The notes under the pieces were generated by a model. The model saw only the letters and a list, made by a program, of their open reading frames with translations. It was not told the DNA's origin and made no database searches. A DNA stretch of 64,000 nt from DASRQK01 sp964401685 (GTDB lineage Bacteria > Bacteroidota > Bacteroidia > Sphingobacteriales > Sphingobacteriaceae): contig CAYNZH010000009.1 of assembly GCA_964401685.1 (NCBI GenBank), positions 1 through 64,000 of the forward strand. The letters run 5' to 3'. Positions 26,213 to 35,521 of this stretch are shown here, piece by piece. Each line of letters opens with the position of its first letter. Position 1 is the stretch's first letter. The translations under genes and the position numbers were made by a program.

Positions 26213-26785
26213 TCACTTTTTGGTCAATTTTTGATTTAAAAGGTACCTGACGAAGGCCCAGGCTAGTGCTCCGAGCACGATAAGAAGCAAGAGCCCAGCG
26301 TATAATCCTGCTTTATTCTGCTGTCGGGAGAGCTCTTGCCGCAGATAATCCTGTTCTTTTTGCAATTTGCTTATCGTTTGAATATAGCTGTTTATACGCT
26401 GATCGTACTCATCGGCAAGTTCCTGAATGCGTGATTTTTCAAATTCCTGATAAGACAAAAGTTGATCCTTGTGGTTCAGCAACTTTTTGGTTTCTATGAA
26501 AATTTCATTGTCCGTGCGCGCGATATCAAGCAGAATATCTATGGAACGCTGCATATCCCGGCGCGATTTCATCCCGAAAATACCCGATCGCTGACGCAAG
26601 CTTTCATCATAATGGCCAAATCTTTGGGTACGCTGGTCCAAGAGGTGATTCACCTTCTGCCTTTGCAGTTCGAAGGCTAAAGAATCCTGGTTTACCACTG
26701 TCTGCGCAACACTTTCGGTCACGAACGGCAGCGTACATAGCATGACAAAAATTAATACTCCCCGCACGATTAGGTTTTTTCTCAT
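26213..26785 (-). CDS. Secreted or membrane-anchored coiled-coil protein of unknown function
   Basis: This 190-residue protein has an N-terminal Sec signal (LIFVMLCTLPFVTESVAQ), a long charged helical region (about 30-155) with coiled-coil character, and a C-terminal membrane helix (about 159-180) followed by a Lys-rich end. It would hang in the periplasm from its C-terminal anchor. No family is recognised. It lies 5 bp after the SAM hydrolase gene. Confidence 0.75.
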   Translation of the reverse strand: MRKNLIVRGVLIFVMLCTLPFVTESVAQTVVNQDSLAFELQRQKVNHLLDQRTQRFGHYDESLRQRSGIFGMKSRRDMQRSIDILLDIARTDNEIFIETKKLLNHKDQLLSYQEFEKSRIQELADEYDQRINSYIQTISKLQKEQDYLRQELSRQQNKAGLYAGLLLLIVLGALAWAFVRYLLNQKLTKK

Positions 26786-26790
26786 TACTT

Positions 26791-27567
26791 TTAACTAAAA
26801 TCTACTCGAATTATATCTCCCTGATCCAGGCCCAAAAGTTCACTCGCATTCCCCTTATTGATGGCAATTTCCAGGTAATCGCTAATGCCAAAAAGACACA
26901 ATTTCTCGCCCTCGGGAACTTCATTGTAATGCCAACTGAGCTGATTCAGGGACTCATTTCTCCGGAAATGTACCGTGAAGGGCCGGCCTCTTTGCACTTT
27001 GTTAAATAGTTCTTTACTTATATTACTGATCACATTTCCAAACGAGTCAACATAGACGACGCTCCCTCGCAGACTGTCTTTTTCCACGATAGGCTGTATG
27101 AGTTTTCGATCCAGAAGATGGGGGAGGGGATCACCGATTTCAGCTAAATCTCCACCTTTGGCCAAATGGCAAGCAGCCTTGCTAAAGATATCCGTCAAGG
27201 GGAAATGTAGGTACTTGAGGTCTTGCATCAGATTTAGCTCCACAATTTCACTTGGTTCTCCCTTGAACATGAGTGAGAAAATCCCATTATCCGTGCCCAC
27301 AAAGAAGTGATTCTCGTGTTTGAGAGCCACATACCGGTTGTGCTGATTGAAAATCGAATCGACGCCGATCAGGTGGACCGTGTTGTCGGGGAAATAGGGG
27401 AATGCATTGCCCAGGACAAACGCTGCGTGTGGAATGTCGAATGAGGGTATATTGTGCGAAATGTCAACGATCCTAACCTCAGGATAGTGCGCTATCAAGC
27501 TGCCTTTCAGCGCTGCCTGGTAAAAATCCGTATCCCCCAAATCAGTAGTTAACGTTATGATGCCCAT
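26791..27567 (-). CDS. S-adenosyl-L-methionine hydrolase (adenosine-forming), DUF62 family
   Basis: The 258-residue protein begins IITLTTDLGDTDFYQAALKG, the hallmark of the SAM hydroxide adenosyltransferase/fluorinase/chlorinase family. It also has VDISHNIPSFDI, the nucleotide-binding FFVGTDNGIFSL and YVDSFGNVISNI. Most bacterial members hydrolyse SAM to adenosine and methionine, and nothing here points to a halogenase. Confidence 0.88.
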   Translation of the reverse strand: MGIITLTTDLGDTDFYQAALKGSLIAHYPEVRIVDISHNIPSFDIPHAAFVLGNAFPYFPDNTVHLIGVDSIFNQHNRYVALKHENHFFVGTDNGIFSLMFKGEPSEIVELNLMQDLKYLHFPLTDIFSKAACHLAKGGDLAEIGDPLPHLLDRKLIQPIVEKDSLRGSVVYVDSFGNVISNISKELFNKVQRGRPFTVHFRRNESLNQLSWHYNEVPEGEKLCLFGISDYLEIAINKGNASELLGLDQGDIIRVDFS

Positions 27568-27634
27568 TCAGTCACAAGTATAACAGGAAATTTTCAATAT
27601 TAAAAACCCGCTTACAAATGTCACTATTTTTTGT

Positions 27635-27657
27635 TATATTTGTAAATAAACGGAGGG
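27635..27657 (+). promoter_or_regulatory. -7 box TATATTTG and Shine-Dalgarno GGAGGG for the Fe-S assembly gene
   Basis: TATATTTG covers 27635-27642. GGAGGG at 27652-27657 sits 5 nt before the ATG at 27663 and is one of the few clear Shine-Dalgarno sequences in the window. Together they support the downstream start over an earlier in-frame codon at 27618. Confidence 0.55.
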
Positions 27658-27662
27658 TATTT

Positions 27663-27983
27663 ATGATAGTAAGTGATGAGTTGAATATAGCTCCAGCAAT
27701 TCGGGAGGCGTTAGAGACAGTCTATGACCCCGAGATTCCGGTGAATATTTGCGAGTTGGGTCTGGTTTATGAAATTGTGACAAAGAAGGATGGAACTGCA
27801 AAGGTAGTGATGACGTTGACAGCCCCCAATTGTCCGGTGGCTGGTCAGATTATCGATGAAGTTCAGCAAAAAGTCGCCTCTGTCCCACAAGTGAGCAACG
27901 CTTTGGTAGAACTGACCTTTGACCCGCCTTGGGAACGGAGTATGATGAGTGAAGTGGCTATGCTTGAGCTTGGGTTTATGTAG
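27663..27983 (+). CDS. MIP18/DUF59-family Fe-S assembly factor (SufT-like)
   Basis: The 106-residue protein has the DUF59 signature ALETVYDPEIPVNICELGLVY, the conserved Cys in TAPNCPVAGQI and a C-terminal FDPPWERSMMSEVAMLELGF. Members help mature Fe-S proteins. It is not in a visible suf operon here. It is convergent with the antiporter gene, whose stop lies 7 bp away. Confidence 0.9.
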   Translation: MIVSDELNIAPAIREALETVYDPEIPVNICELGLVYEIVTKKDGTAKVVMTLTAPNCPVAGQIIDEVQQKVASVPQVSNALVELTFDPPWERSMMSEVAMLELGFM

Positions 27984-27990
27984 GCATCGC

Positions 27991-29220
27991 CTACCGCTCC
28001 AGATCGCTCAGTTTTTTAAGGACTGGTCTTTCCTTCGCGGTTTTTCTAAACAAAAGATTCCATATTGTTTTGGATTCCTTTGTCATAATAGGTGCTATGA
28101 TGGACAATATCAACACGTAAACGACTACAAACGATTGCACGATGGGCATCAGACCACCTGCTTTCCCAATATTTGCCATAATAATCGAGAATTCGCCCCG
28201 CGCCGCTAGGGTAAATCCAACGTCCAATGCATTTCTTTTAGGTAACCCTGAGAATCGCACTGCAAAATAGCCGGAAAGCACATTGAAGAGCACGGTTATC
28301 AAAGCCGCGATAGATCCCCACATGAGCGAGCCTGTGAGCGTATATGGATCAATGGCGAGTCCGAAACTGAAAAAGAACATCGCACCGAAAAAGTCCTTGT
28401 AAGGTAGAACAACCTGCTCGATACGCTTAATATATACGGAATCCGCAAGAACCAATCCCGCCATCAGGGCTCCAATCGCCTCGGCAACATGTATAGTTTC
28501 CGAAAATCCCGCCACCAGGAATAATAATGCCATGATCACCAAGATAAATATTTCGGAGGAGTGAACCTTGAGGACGCGGTCTATGGCCGGCACGAGCTTA
28601 CGGCCCAGTATAAGAAAGGTCACAATGAAAGCGAATGCCAAAAGTGACGTGCCCGCGACAGCCAGGAACGAAGTGCCGCCAGTCAAAATCAGGCCTGATA
28701 AAAAGGAAATGTGCATGGCGATAAAAAGATCATCAAACATAATCATCCCCATGATAACCTCGGTCTCAGGATTTGCTGTACGCTTGAGATCAGTCAAAAC
28801 CTTGGCTACAATTGCGGTAGAGCTACTGGTCATGATTCCACATACGACCATGGTTTCCTTGAAGGGAAGGTTCATGAGCCAGCCCATGAGCAGGCCGCTC
28901 AAGAAATTCAGTATCACATAGATAGATCCGCCCGTTACGATGGATTTTCCGGACTTCATGAGCCGCCCCACCGAAAAATCAAGGCCCAGATAAAAGAGTA
29001 AAAACAGCACACCGAGCCGCCCCATAAAATCGATGAAAGGCTTGCTCTCTGTGAATGAGAGGTCAATACTGCCAATCTGAGGTGCATGCTGACCCAGGAC
29101 CATGCCGATCAAAATGAAAAACGGAATCACTGAAAAGCGGAATCGATTGGCAAACCAGCCAACCAAAGCCACCAAAGCCACGGCAACTCCTATTTCCAAA
29201 ATCAGCGTTTGAGACAACAT
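27991..29220 (-). CDS. Kef/CPA2-type cation:proton antiporter
   Basis: This 409-residue protein has 11-13 hydrophobic segments and CPA2 features such as FLLFYLGLDFSVGRL, TSSSTAIVAKVLTD and the acidic-residue helix AEAIGALMAGLVLAD. TLAARGEFSIIMANIGKAGG is typical of K+/H+ antiporters. It lacks the C-terminal RCK domain because that function is on the preceding gene, 14 bp upstream. Confidence 0.9.
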   Translation of the reverse strand: MLSQTLILEIGVAVALVALVGWFANRFRFSVIPFFILIGMVLGQHAPQIGSIDLSFTESKPFIDFMGRLGVLFLLFYLGLDFSVGRLMKSGKSIVTGGSIYVILNFLSGLLMGWLMNLPFKETMVVCGIMTSSSTAIVAKVLTDLKRTANPETEVIMGMIMFDDLFIAMHISFLSGLILTGGTSFLAVAGTSLLAFAFIVTFLILGRKLVPAIDRVLKVHSSEIFILVIMALLFLVAGFSETIHVAEAIGALMAGLVLADSVYIKRIEQVVLPYKDFFGAMFFFSFGLAIDPYTLTGSLMWGSIAALITVLFNVLSGYFAVRFSGLPKRNALDVGFTLAARGEFSIIMANIGKAGGLMPIVQSFVVVYVLILSIIAPIMTKESKTIWNLLFRKTAKERPVLKKLSDLER

Positions 29221-29234
29221 TGGATTTCTATACG

Positions 29235-29711
29235 TTAAATAATTTCTTTCAAAAGGCGGATGTGGTTGCGTTTTCCGGCGACAACAAGGGTAATCCCCGG
29301 CCTGATCATGTAATCCGGACCCGGATTGATCACCGTATCACCTTCAATGATGCCTGCGATGATGGTCGCCCCCGTACGCTGACGAATCTCCAGCTCGCCG
29401 ATTGTCTTATTGATACTTTTGCCCGAACCCTCCACTTTGTACCATTCTATGATCAAGTCGTCTAGGGCTACTTCTATAGTTTCCAAAGCCTTGGGCTTGT
29501 AGGAGAGGCCCCCTATGATGCCTGCAACCTGCCTGGCTTCCTCATCGGACAAGGTCATCACACACTGGGATTCGTTTTCCTCTTCGTCGAAGCGGTACAA
29601 TTCGCGTCGGCCATCATCGTGGATAACTACGACCATTTTATCTCCGGCACTCGTCTCTATCTGGAATTTTTTACCAATCCCGATGAGATCTGATTCTCTG
29701 ACTATTGACAT
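29235..29711 (-). CDS. Antiporter regulatory subunit with RCK_C (TrkA-C) domain
   Basis: The 158-residue protein starts SIVRESDLIGIGKKFQIET and carries a C-terminal RCK_C domain (about 75-158), IEWYKVEGSGKSINKTIGEL to the end. Such subunits (AmhM/KhtT-like) gate CPA2 antiporters. The start is at 29711, because the ATG gives the usual family N-terminus and upstream codons encode a spurious hydrophobic tail. RCK_C domains of this kind can bind nucleotides, and c-di-AMP in some Firmicutes. Confidence 0.88.
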   Translation of the reverse strand: MSIVRESDLIGIGKKFQIETSAGDKMVVVIHDDGRRELYRFDEEENESQCVMTLSDEEARQVAGIIGGLSYKPKALETIEVALDDLIIEWYKVEGSGKSINKTIGELEIRQRTGATIIAGIIEGDTVINPGPDYMIRPGITLVVAGKRNHIRLLKEII

Positions 29712-29797
29712 AATCTTAAAATTTGATACAAGATTTATAAGACAATAGCAAATATACGGGAAAAACAATATATTTACCTCGGATTAAACAAAATTAT

Positions 29798-30397
29798 ATG
29801 AGAAAAACCCTTTTTAACACGATTGGACTGCTAGGCGGCGTAGTTATGCTGCTATCACTTGTCAGCTCCAAAGATGAAAGCTTTAAGGTGGACACTAAAC
29901 TTTCGAAAATCGCTTGGGTTGGGAAAAATGTCGCCGGGGGCACGCACACAGGTCATATTTCCCTGGAAAGTGGGCTGGTAATTATGGATGGCACCCAACT
30001 CAAGGGTGGCCAATTTATTATAGACATGAATACGATTACGGTGACCGACTTGACGGGTAGCCGAAAGGAAAGACTGGAAAATCACCTGAGGAGTGAGGAT
30101 TTCTTCGAGATCGAGAAGCATCCCAAGACGACCTTCAAAATTACAGAAGTCCGCAGAAATGGGCAGCAATTGGCCATCACTGGTGACCTGACCATGAAGA
30201 ATATCACCAAATCTATCACCTTCCCGGCATCAGTGACTCGAAGTGGTGATCGATTGACCGCTCAAGCGAAGGACGTCACCATCGATCGCACCCAATTTGA
30301 CGTCAAATACAGATCTGGAAATTTTTTCAGTGGACTGGGTGACAGGGCGATCTCCGATCAAATTACCATGGATATAGAGCTTGTCGCTAAAAAATAG
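29798..30397 (+). CDS. YceI-family secreted lipid-binding protein
   Basis: The 199-residue protein has a hydrophobic N-terminal signal and a YceI beta-barrel domain: DTKLSKIAWVGKNVAGGTHTG, FIIDMNTITVTDL, LENHLRSEDFFEIEKHPKTTF and GDLTMKNITKSITFPA. YceI lipocalin-like barrels bind isoprenoid or amphiphilic ligands. There is no lipobox, unlike the second copy at 34.8 kb. Confidence 0.9.
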   Translation: MRKTLFNTIGLLGGVVMLLSLVSSKDESFKVDTKLSKIAWVGKNVAGGTHTGHISLESGLVIMDGTQLKGGQFIIDMNTITVTDLTGSRKERLENHLRSEDFFEIEKHPKTTFKITEVRRNGQQLAITGDLTMKNITKSITFPASVTRSGDRLTAQAKDVTIDRTQFDVKYRSGNFFSGLGDRAISDQITMDIELVAKK

Positions 30398-30473
30398 GCA
30401 ACGAAGACGTTAATAATTTGTACCTTTACCCTTCTTTAAAAAATCTCTTTTTTTAAAAATTGGTAAAGGTTAG

Positions 30474-32750
30474 ATGGTTGATTATTTAGCAGGTTTAAAC
30501 GATGCTCAGCGTGCCGCAGTTGAGCACACCGAAGGGCCGGTGATGATTGTGGCCGGTGCAGGTTCGGGAAAGACCCGTGTGATCACGTACAGGGTTGCGC
30601 ATCTCATTCAAAAGGGTGTCGATCCCTTCAAGATTCTGGTCCTGACGTTTACAAACAAAGCCGCAAAAGAAATGCGGAACAGAATTATGGACGTTGCCGG
30701 TGCGGAAGCAAAGAATGTGTGGATGGGGACCTTTCACTCTGTTTTTGCAAAGATTCTCCGGGTGGAGGCCCAATATCTCGGGTATCCGTCCAATTTTACG
30801 ATTTACGATACGGACGACAGCAAAAGCCTGGTTCGGTCCATTTTGAAGGAAATGCAGTTGGACGATAAGCTCTACAATGCAAATTTCGTTTATAACAGAA
30901 TTTCCGCAGCTAAAAATAATCTGATCTCGGCTGAAGAATACGTGAAAAACGATCAGATCCAGGCTGAGGACATATCCTCCGGACGCGGAAATCTCGGTCA
31001 GATCTATTTGACCTACACGCAGCGCTGCTTTAAGGCCGGAGCGATGGATTTCGATGATTTATTGTTCAAAACAAATGTGTTGCTCCGCGAATTTCCGGAG
31101 GTACTTTATAAATATCAGCACAAATTCAAGTACTTGATGGTGGATGAGTACCAGGACACCAATTTTTCTCAGTATTTGATCGTGAAAAAACTAGCCGCCA
31201 TCAATGAAAACCTTTGTGTCGTGGGGGACGATGCCCAGAGTATTTATGCGTTTCGGGGAGCAAATATCCAAAACATCTTGAATTTCGAAAAGGATTATCC
31301 CGATTTGAAAGTGTTTAAATTGGAGCAAAATTATCGCTCGACCAAGAATATCGTCAACGCTGCTAACAGTATTATCGAGAAAAATAAAAACCAACTTCAG
31401 AAGAACGTTTTTTCTGAGAACGAAGAAGGAGACAAAATCCGCGTAAGGCGTGCTTTCAGTGACAATGAAGAAGGGAAATGGGTGGCCGAGGATATTGCAA
31501 GCCACCGAAGCACCGAAGGTCTCAACTATCAGGATTTTTCCATTTTATACCGGACCAACTCCCAGTCCCGTGCCATGGAGGAGGCGCTGAGGAAGTTAGG
31601 TGTGCCCTACAAAATTTATGGGGGAACTTCCTTTTATCAGAGAAAGGAAATCAAAGATCTGATTGCTTACTATAGATTGACCTTCAATCCCAACGACGAG
31701 GAAGCACTCAAAAGAGTGATTAACTACCCACGCCGTGGGATAGGAAACACCGCATTGGAAAGGATTATAATTGCTGCTTCACAGCAAAATACGACGCTTT
31801 GGGAGATCATTAAGCATGCGCCACAATTCCTGGACAGTCGGACGGCCGGTCCAGTGGGTGCTTTTGGAACGATGATTCAAAGCTTTCAAGCGCTTGCGCC
31901 CCAACAGAATGCCTTCGATCTGGCCATGCATATAGCTCAGCACTCAGGCCTGCTCAAGGAATTGTACAATGACAAATCCATCGAGGGGCTTAGCCGCTAC
32001 GAAAACACGCAGGAACTGCTCAACGGGATCAAGGAATTTTCTGAAAGAGAGGATATTGAGGATAAAAGTCTGGACGTTTTTTTGCAGGATATTGCCCTGC
32101 TCACCAACGACGATGTAGACAAGAATCCAAACGCAGATACGGTTTCTCTGATGACTATACATTCGTCCAAGGGACTTGAATTTAAGAATGTCTACGTAGT
32201 CGGATTGGAAGAGAATTTGTTTCCATCACAATTATCCTTAAATTCCCGGACGGAACTGGAAGAAGAACGGCGTCTGTTTTACGTCGCAGTAACCCGCGCG
32301 GAGAAAAAATTGACCTTGACTTATGCGACCTCGCGTTATCGTTGGGGCAGCCTGAATCATTGTGAACCAAGTCGATTTCTCGATGAGTTGGATCCTTCAT
32401 TCCTGGATTTGGAGTATACTCCCCGGCCTGAAAGTTCGGCTATGGGTGGAGGCTTCGAGAGGGAGCGGGTAGCCTGGCAGTCACAGGACAGCTTTTCAAA
32501 GCCCAAACCAAAACCCAAGGTAAAAACGACATCGATTTTGCCCAAAGCCCATAAACCCACCCCAGGCTTTGCACCTTCGGACACCTCCGCATTGCAAGTT
32601 GGCATGGAAGTAGAGCATGAACGCTTTGGATTTGGCAAGGTTATGACCGTCGAAGGCAATAAAGGAGAAATAAAAGCAACTATTTTCTTCAAAGAGTTGG
32701 GGCAGAAACAATTGTTGCTTAAATTTGCTAAACTTAGAATCATCGAATAA
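30474..32750 (+). CDS. uvrD: ATP-dependent DNA helicase UvrD/PcrA
   Basis: The 758-residue SF1 helicase shows motif I AGAGSGKT, motif II DEYQDTN, motif III GDDAQSIYAFRGA, motif IV EQNYRSTKNI, and motif VI VAVTRAEKKLTLTYA. A C-terminal Tudor-like domain follows (VGMEVEHERFGFGKVMTVEG), typical of PcrA/UvrD. It acts in repair and in removing proteins from DNA. It abuts the DUF4290 gene with no gap. Confidence 0.95.
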   Translation: MVDYLAGLNDAQRAAVEHTEGPVMIVAGAGSGKTRVITYRVAHLIQKGVDPFKILVLTFTNKAAKEMRNRIMDVAGAEAKNVWMGTFHSVFAKILRVEAQYLGYPSNFTIYDTDDSKSLVRSILKEMQLDDKLYNANFVYNRISAAKNNLISAEEYVKNDQIQAEDISSGRGNLGQIYLTYTQRCFKAGAMDFDDLLFKTNVLLREFPEVLYKYQHKFKYLMVDEYQDTNFSQYLIVKKLAAINENLCVVGDDAQSIYAFRGANIQNILNFEKDYPDLKVFKLEQNYRSTKNIVNAANSIIEKNKNQLQKNVFSENEEGDKIRVRRAFSDNEEGKWVAEDIASHRSTEGLNYQDFSILYRTNSQSRAMEEALRKLGVPYKIYGGTSFYQRKEIKDLIAYYRLTFNPNDEEALKRVINYPRRGIGNTALERIIIAASQQNTTLWEIIKHAPQFLDSRTAGPVGAFGTMIQSFQALAPQQNAFDLAMHIAQHSGLLKELYNDKSIEGLSRYENTQELLNGIKEFSEREDIEDKSLDVFLQDIALLTNDDVDKNPNADTVSLMTIHSSKGLEFKNVYVVGLEENLFPSQLSLNSRTELEEERRLFYVAVTRAEKKLTLTYATSRYRWGSLNHCEPSRFLDELDPSFLDLEYTPRPESSAMGGGFERERVAWQSQDSFSKPKPKPKVKTTSILPKAHKPTPGFAPSDTSALQVGMEVEHERFGFGKVMTVEGNKGEIKATIFFKELGQKQLLLKFAKLRIIE

Positions 32751-33419
32751 ATGGAATTTGATTATAACAGTACCCGACCAAAATTGATTTTGGCAGAATA
32801 TGGCAGAAATGTGCAGAATATGGTCGATCATATTTGTGCCATGCCAACCAAGGAGGAGCGTAACAAATATGCGCAAGTAGTGATTGAGATGATGGGATTT
32901 TTGAATCCCCATCTCAGGGATGTCGCTGATTTTAAACATAAACTTTGGGACCACCTTTATGTGATTTCCGATTTTAAGATCGACGTCGATTCTCCTTACC
33001 CTGTGCCGGATAGGGGCAATCTGCATCCCAAGCCAGAGCAACTGGATTACCCTCAGCATAGAATCCGTTTCAAACATTATGGATTTACTGTAGAGCGGAT
33101 GATCGCCCGGGCCAAGCAGATTACCGACCCTGAAAAGCGTCAGGCTATGGCGGAGAGTATCGCCAATTTCATGAAGATGGCTTACGTGACCTGGAACAAG
33201 GATTCAGTTACTGACGAGTTTATTCTGGCTGATTTGAAAGAATTATCCAATGGTGAACTCGAAGTCGGCGCGAATTTCGTCCTGACCAAGCTGGATTTCA
33301 AAACTCCCCCTCCGGGAAGCCGGACCAAGGGAGGTAGCAACCAGGCGCAGTCCTCAGGTGGTAAGGGTAAAAAGCAAAAGAAAAGGACTCACAATGGAGG
33401 CGGTAGCAAGAGGTACTGA
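32751..33419 (+). CDS. DUF4290-domain protein
   Basis: The 222-residue protein matches the conserved Bacteroidota family DUF4290: MEFDYNSTRPKLILAEYGRN, EMMGFLNPHLRDVADFKHKLWDH and HYGFTVERMIARAKQI. The C-terminus is a basic, Gly/Lys-rich tail. It starts one base after uvrD stops and ends 2 bp before murA. The conserved context suggests a link with one of these neighbours, but the function is unknown. Confidence 0.88.
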   Translation: MEFDYNSTRPKLILAEYGRNVQNMVDHICAMPTKEERNKYAQVVIEMMGFLNPHLRDVADFKHKLWDHLYVISDFKIDVDSPYPVPDRGNLHPKPEQLDYPQHRIRFKHYGFTVERMIARAKQITDPEKRQAMAESIANFMKMAYVTWNKDSVTDEFILADLKELSNGELEVGANFVLTKLDFKTPPPGSRTKGGSNQAQSSGGKGKKQKKRTHNGGGSKRY

Positions 33420-33421
33420 AT

Positions 33422-34735
33422 ATGAGTCAAAGAGATGCATTTGAAATTGTCGGCGGTAAAGCATTAAAGGGAGAGATCATTCCTCAGGGAGCGAAAAACG
33501 AAGCGCTCCAGATTCTTTCTGCAGTGTTGCTGACCGACGAAGAAGTTGTCGTGAGCAATGTGCCCGACATCAAGGACGTCAACAAGCTCATTGAGTTGCT
33601 TGGAGATCTTGGTGTCGAAATCCAGCGTCGAGAAAAAGGCACCTTTGTTTTCAAAGCTAACGATGTAGATATCACTTATTTTAAATCCGAGGAATTCAAG
33701 GTAAAGGGAGGAAGCCTTCGGGGTTCGATTATGATCGTGGGGCCACTGCTGGCACGTTTCGGTAAGGCTGCCATTCCTAAGCCTGGCGGTGACAAAATCG
33801 GTCGTCGCCGTTTGGATACACACTTTTTGGGTTTTGAGAAGCTGGGGGCTAAATTTAATTACGACGCAGACCAACACTTCTTTGAAGTGGACGGATCGGA
33901 CCTCAAAGGGGCGTATATCCTGATGGACGAAGCCTCTGTGACAGGTACAGCCAATCTGGTCATGGCTGCGGTTCTTGCCGAAGGCCAGACCACGATTTAT
34001 AACGCGGCTTGTGAGCCTTATTTGCAGCAACTCTGTAAAATGCTTAATCGAATGGGTGCCAAGATCTCGGGTATCGGTTCCAATCTGCTGAACATTGAAG
34101 GGGTTGACCGCTTAGGCGGGACTGAGCACAGACTGTTGCCGGATATGATAGAGATAGGCTCCTTCATGGGGCTGGCTGCAATGACTGGCTCCGAGATCAC
34201 GATAAAGGACGTCCAGTACGCAGAATTGGGTATTATTCCTAGTGTATTCAGTCGCTTGGGTATTCAATTTGAGCTAAAGGGCGACGATATTTTCATACCA
34301 GCGCAGGATACTTACGAGATTGAGACGTTTATCGACGGCTCCATCCTCACAATTTCTGATGCTCCCTGGCCTGGATTTACGCCGGACCTGTTAAGCATAG
34401 TCCTTGTTGTCGCTACCCAAGCCAAGGGAAACGTGTTGATACATCAGAAAATGTTTGAGAGTCGCTTGTTTTTTGTGGACAAACTCATAGACATGGGTGC
34501 TCAGATTATTTTGAGTGATCCACACCGCGCTGTGGTCATGGGTCTTAACAAAGCTGTTAGACTGAGAGGCATAGAGATGACCTCGCCCGACATCAGAGCC
34601 GGTGTCTCGCTATTGATCGCTGCGCTTTCAGCGCAAGGGACCTCGATCATACGGAATATAGAGCAGATCGAACGTGGGTACCAGGATATTGAAAACAGAC
34701 TGCTACAACTGGGCGCCCAGATCAGGCGTATTTAG
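33422..34735 (+). CDS. murA: UDP-N-acetylglucosamine 1-carboxyvinyltransferase MurA (Asp at the Cys115 position)
   Basis: MurA transfers enolpyruvate from PEP to UDP-GlcNAc, the first committed step of peptidoglycan synthesis. The 437-residue protein has GAKNEAL (Lys at about 25) and the active-site loop IPKPGGDKIGRRRLDTHF. Where E. coli MurA has Cys115 (PGGC), this one has Asp at about 124. That substitution is known from naturally fosfomycin-resistant MurAs such as those of mycobacteria and chlamydiae. The rest of the fold looks intact. Confidence 0.95.
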   Translation: MSQRDAFEIVGGKALKGEIIPQGAKNEALQILSAVLLTDEEVVVSNVPDIKDVNKLIELLGDLGVEIQRREKGTFVFKANDVDITYFKSEEFKVKGGSLRGSIMIVGPLLARFGKAAIPKPGGDKIGRRRLDTHFLGFEKLGAKFNYDADQHFFEVDGSDLKGAYILMDEASVTGTANLVMAAVLAEGQTTIYNAACEPYLQQLCKMLNRMGAKISGIGSNLLNIEGVDRLGGTEHRLLPDMIEIGSFMGLAAMTGSEITIKDVQYAELGIIPSVFSRLGIQFELKGDDIFIPAQDTYEIETFIDGSILTISDAPWPGFTPDLLSIVLVVATQAKGNVLIHQKMFESRLFFVDKLIDMGAQIILSDPHRAVVMGLNKAVRLRGIEMTSPDIRAGVSLLIAALSAQGTSIIRNIEQIERGYQDIENRLLQLGAQIRRI

Positions 34736-34797
34736 CCTAATATTAAATCGGCCGAGGATAGCGCGTCAAAAATTCTGTTTTTTACAAAAATAATCGC

Positions 34798-34805
34798 TAT
34801 TTTTG
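34798..34805 (+). promoter_or_regulatory. -7 box TATTTTTG before the second YceI gene
   Basis: A perfect TAnnTTTG match lies 29 nt upstream of the ATG at 34835, in the 99-bp gap after murA. No clear -33 TTTG at the right spacing. Confidence 0.45.
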
Positions 34806-34834
34806 CGAAATATATTCATTTAAATATTGCGACA

Positions 34835-35461
34835 ATGAAAAAAGTATTATTATTTTTGAGTGCAGGTGCATTTGTTTTGACCTCTTGCGTTGGGAATCCT
34901 GAAGGACAGAAAGCAGAAACTACGGATGGTGTTGAAGTAAGTTCTGTGAATGGCACGGAATTGCAAGTGAACACGGAGGCTTCTTCTATAGCTTGGATAG
35001 GTAAGAAAGTTAGCGGACAACACAACGGTGAAGTGGATATCAAGTCCGGCACCTTGATTGTTGATGAAAATCAAGTAGTCGGAGGAAGTTTTGTAATCGA
35101 TCTGATGACCATTGATGTTCAGGATATGGAAGGTGAATACAAGGAGAAATTGGAAGGTCACTTGAAATCAGATGATTTCTTTGATGTTGACAATCATCCA
35201 GAAGCTACTTTCGAAATCACTAATGTCACTCAAGGTGAAACTGAGGGTAACGTCACGGTCTCCGGCAATCTAACGATGCGCGGTGTAACCAAGAATATCA
35301 CTTTCAATGCGCTAGCTGAGGAAGTCTCAGAGAATTCCGCGCGTTTTACTGCTGACTTCAACATCGCTCGCGAAGACTGGGGTGTCAGTTACGCTGGCCA
35401 AGCTGATGATTTGATCAGCAAGGAATTCAATTTGAAAATTACTTTGGTGGCTGGAAACTAA
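34835..35461 (+). CDS. YceI-family lipoprotein
   Basis: The 208-residue protein has a lipobox (FVLTSC, Cys at about 17), a short linker, then a YceI domain with ASSIAWIGKKVSGQHNGEVD, FVIDLMTIDVQDM, LEGHLKSDDFFDVDNHPEATF and LTMRGVTKNITFNA. It is clearly paralogous to the protein at 29.8 kb but anchored by lipid. It is followed by a strong terminator. Confidence 0.9.
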   Translation: MKKVLLFLSAGAFVLTSCVGNPEGQKAETTDGVEVSSVNGTELQVNTEASSIAWIGKKVSGQHNGEVDIKSGTLIVDENQVVGGSFVIDLMTIDVQDMEGEYKEKLEGHLKSDDFFDVDNHPEATFEITNVTQGETEGNVTVSGNLTMRGVTKNITFNALAEEVSENSARFTADFNIAREDWGVSYAGQADDLISKEFNLKITLVAGN

Positions 35462-35480
35462 TTTCAGTTCCCTTTTAGAT

Positions 35481-35519
35481 AAAAATCCAGACTTCGCTGC
35501 GGCAAGGTCTGGATTTTTT
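35481..35519 (+). terminator. Rho-independent terminator between yceI and the CBS-like gene
   Basis: AAAAATCCAGAC (35481-35492) pairs with GTCTGGATTTTT (35507-35518), with a run of T residues on the right arm. It lies between convergent genes and can serve both strands, since the left arm begins with A residues. Confidence 0.85.
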
Positions 35520-35521
35520 GT

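Noticed and set aside
26791..27567. Fluorinase or chlorinase linked to pigment halogenation
   Set aside because: The protein fits the widespread SAM-hydrolysing DUF62 group and lies far from both pigment loci among unrelated genes.
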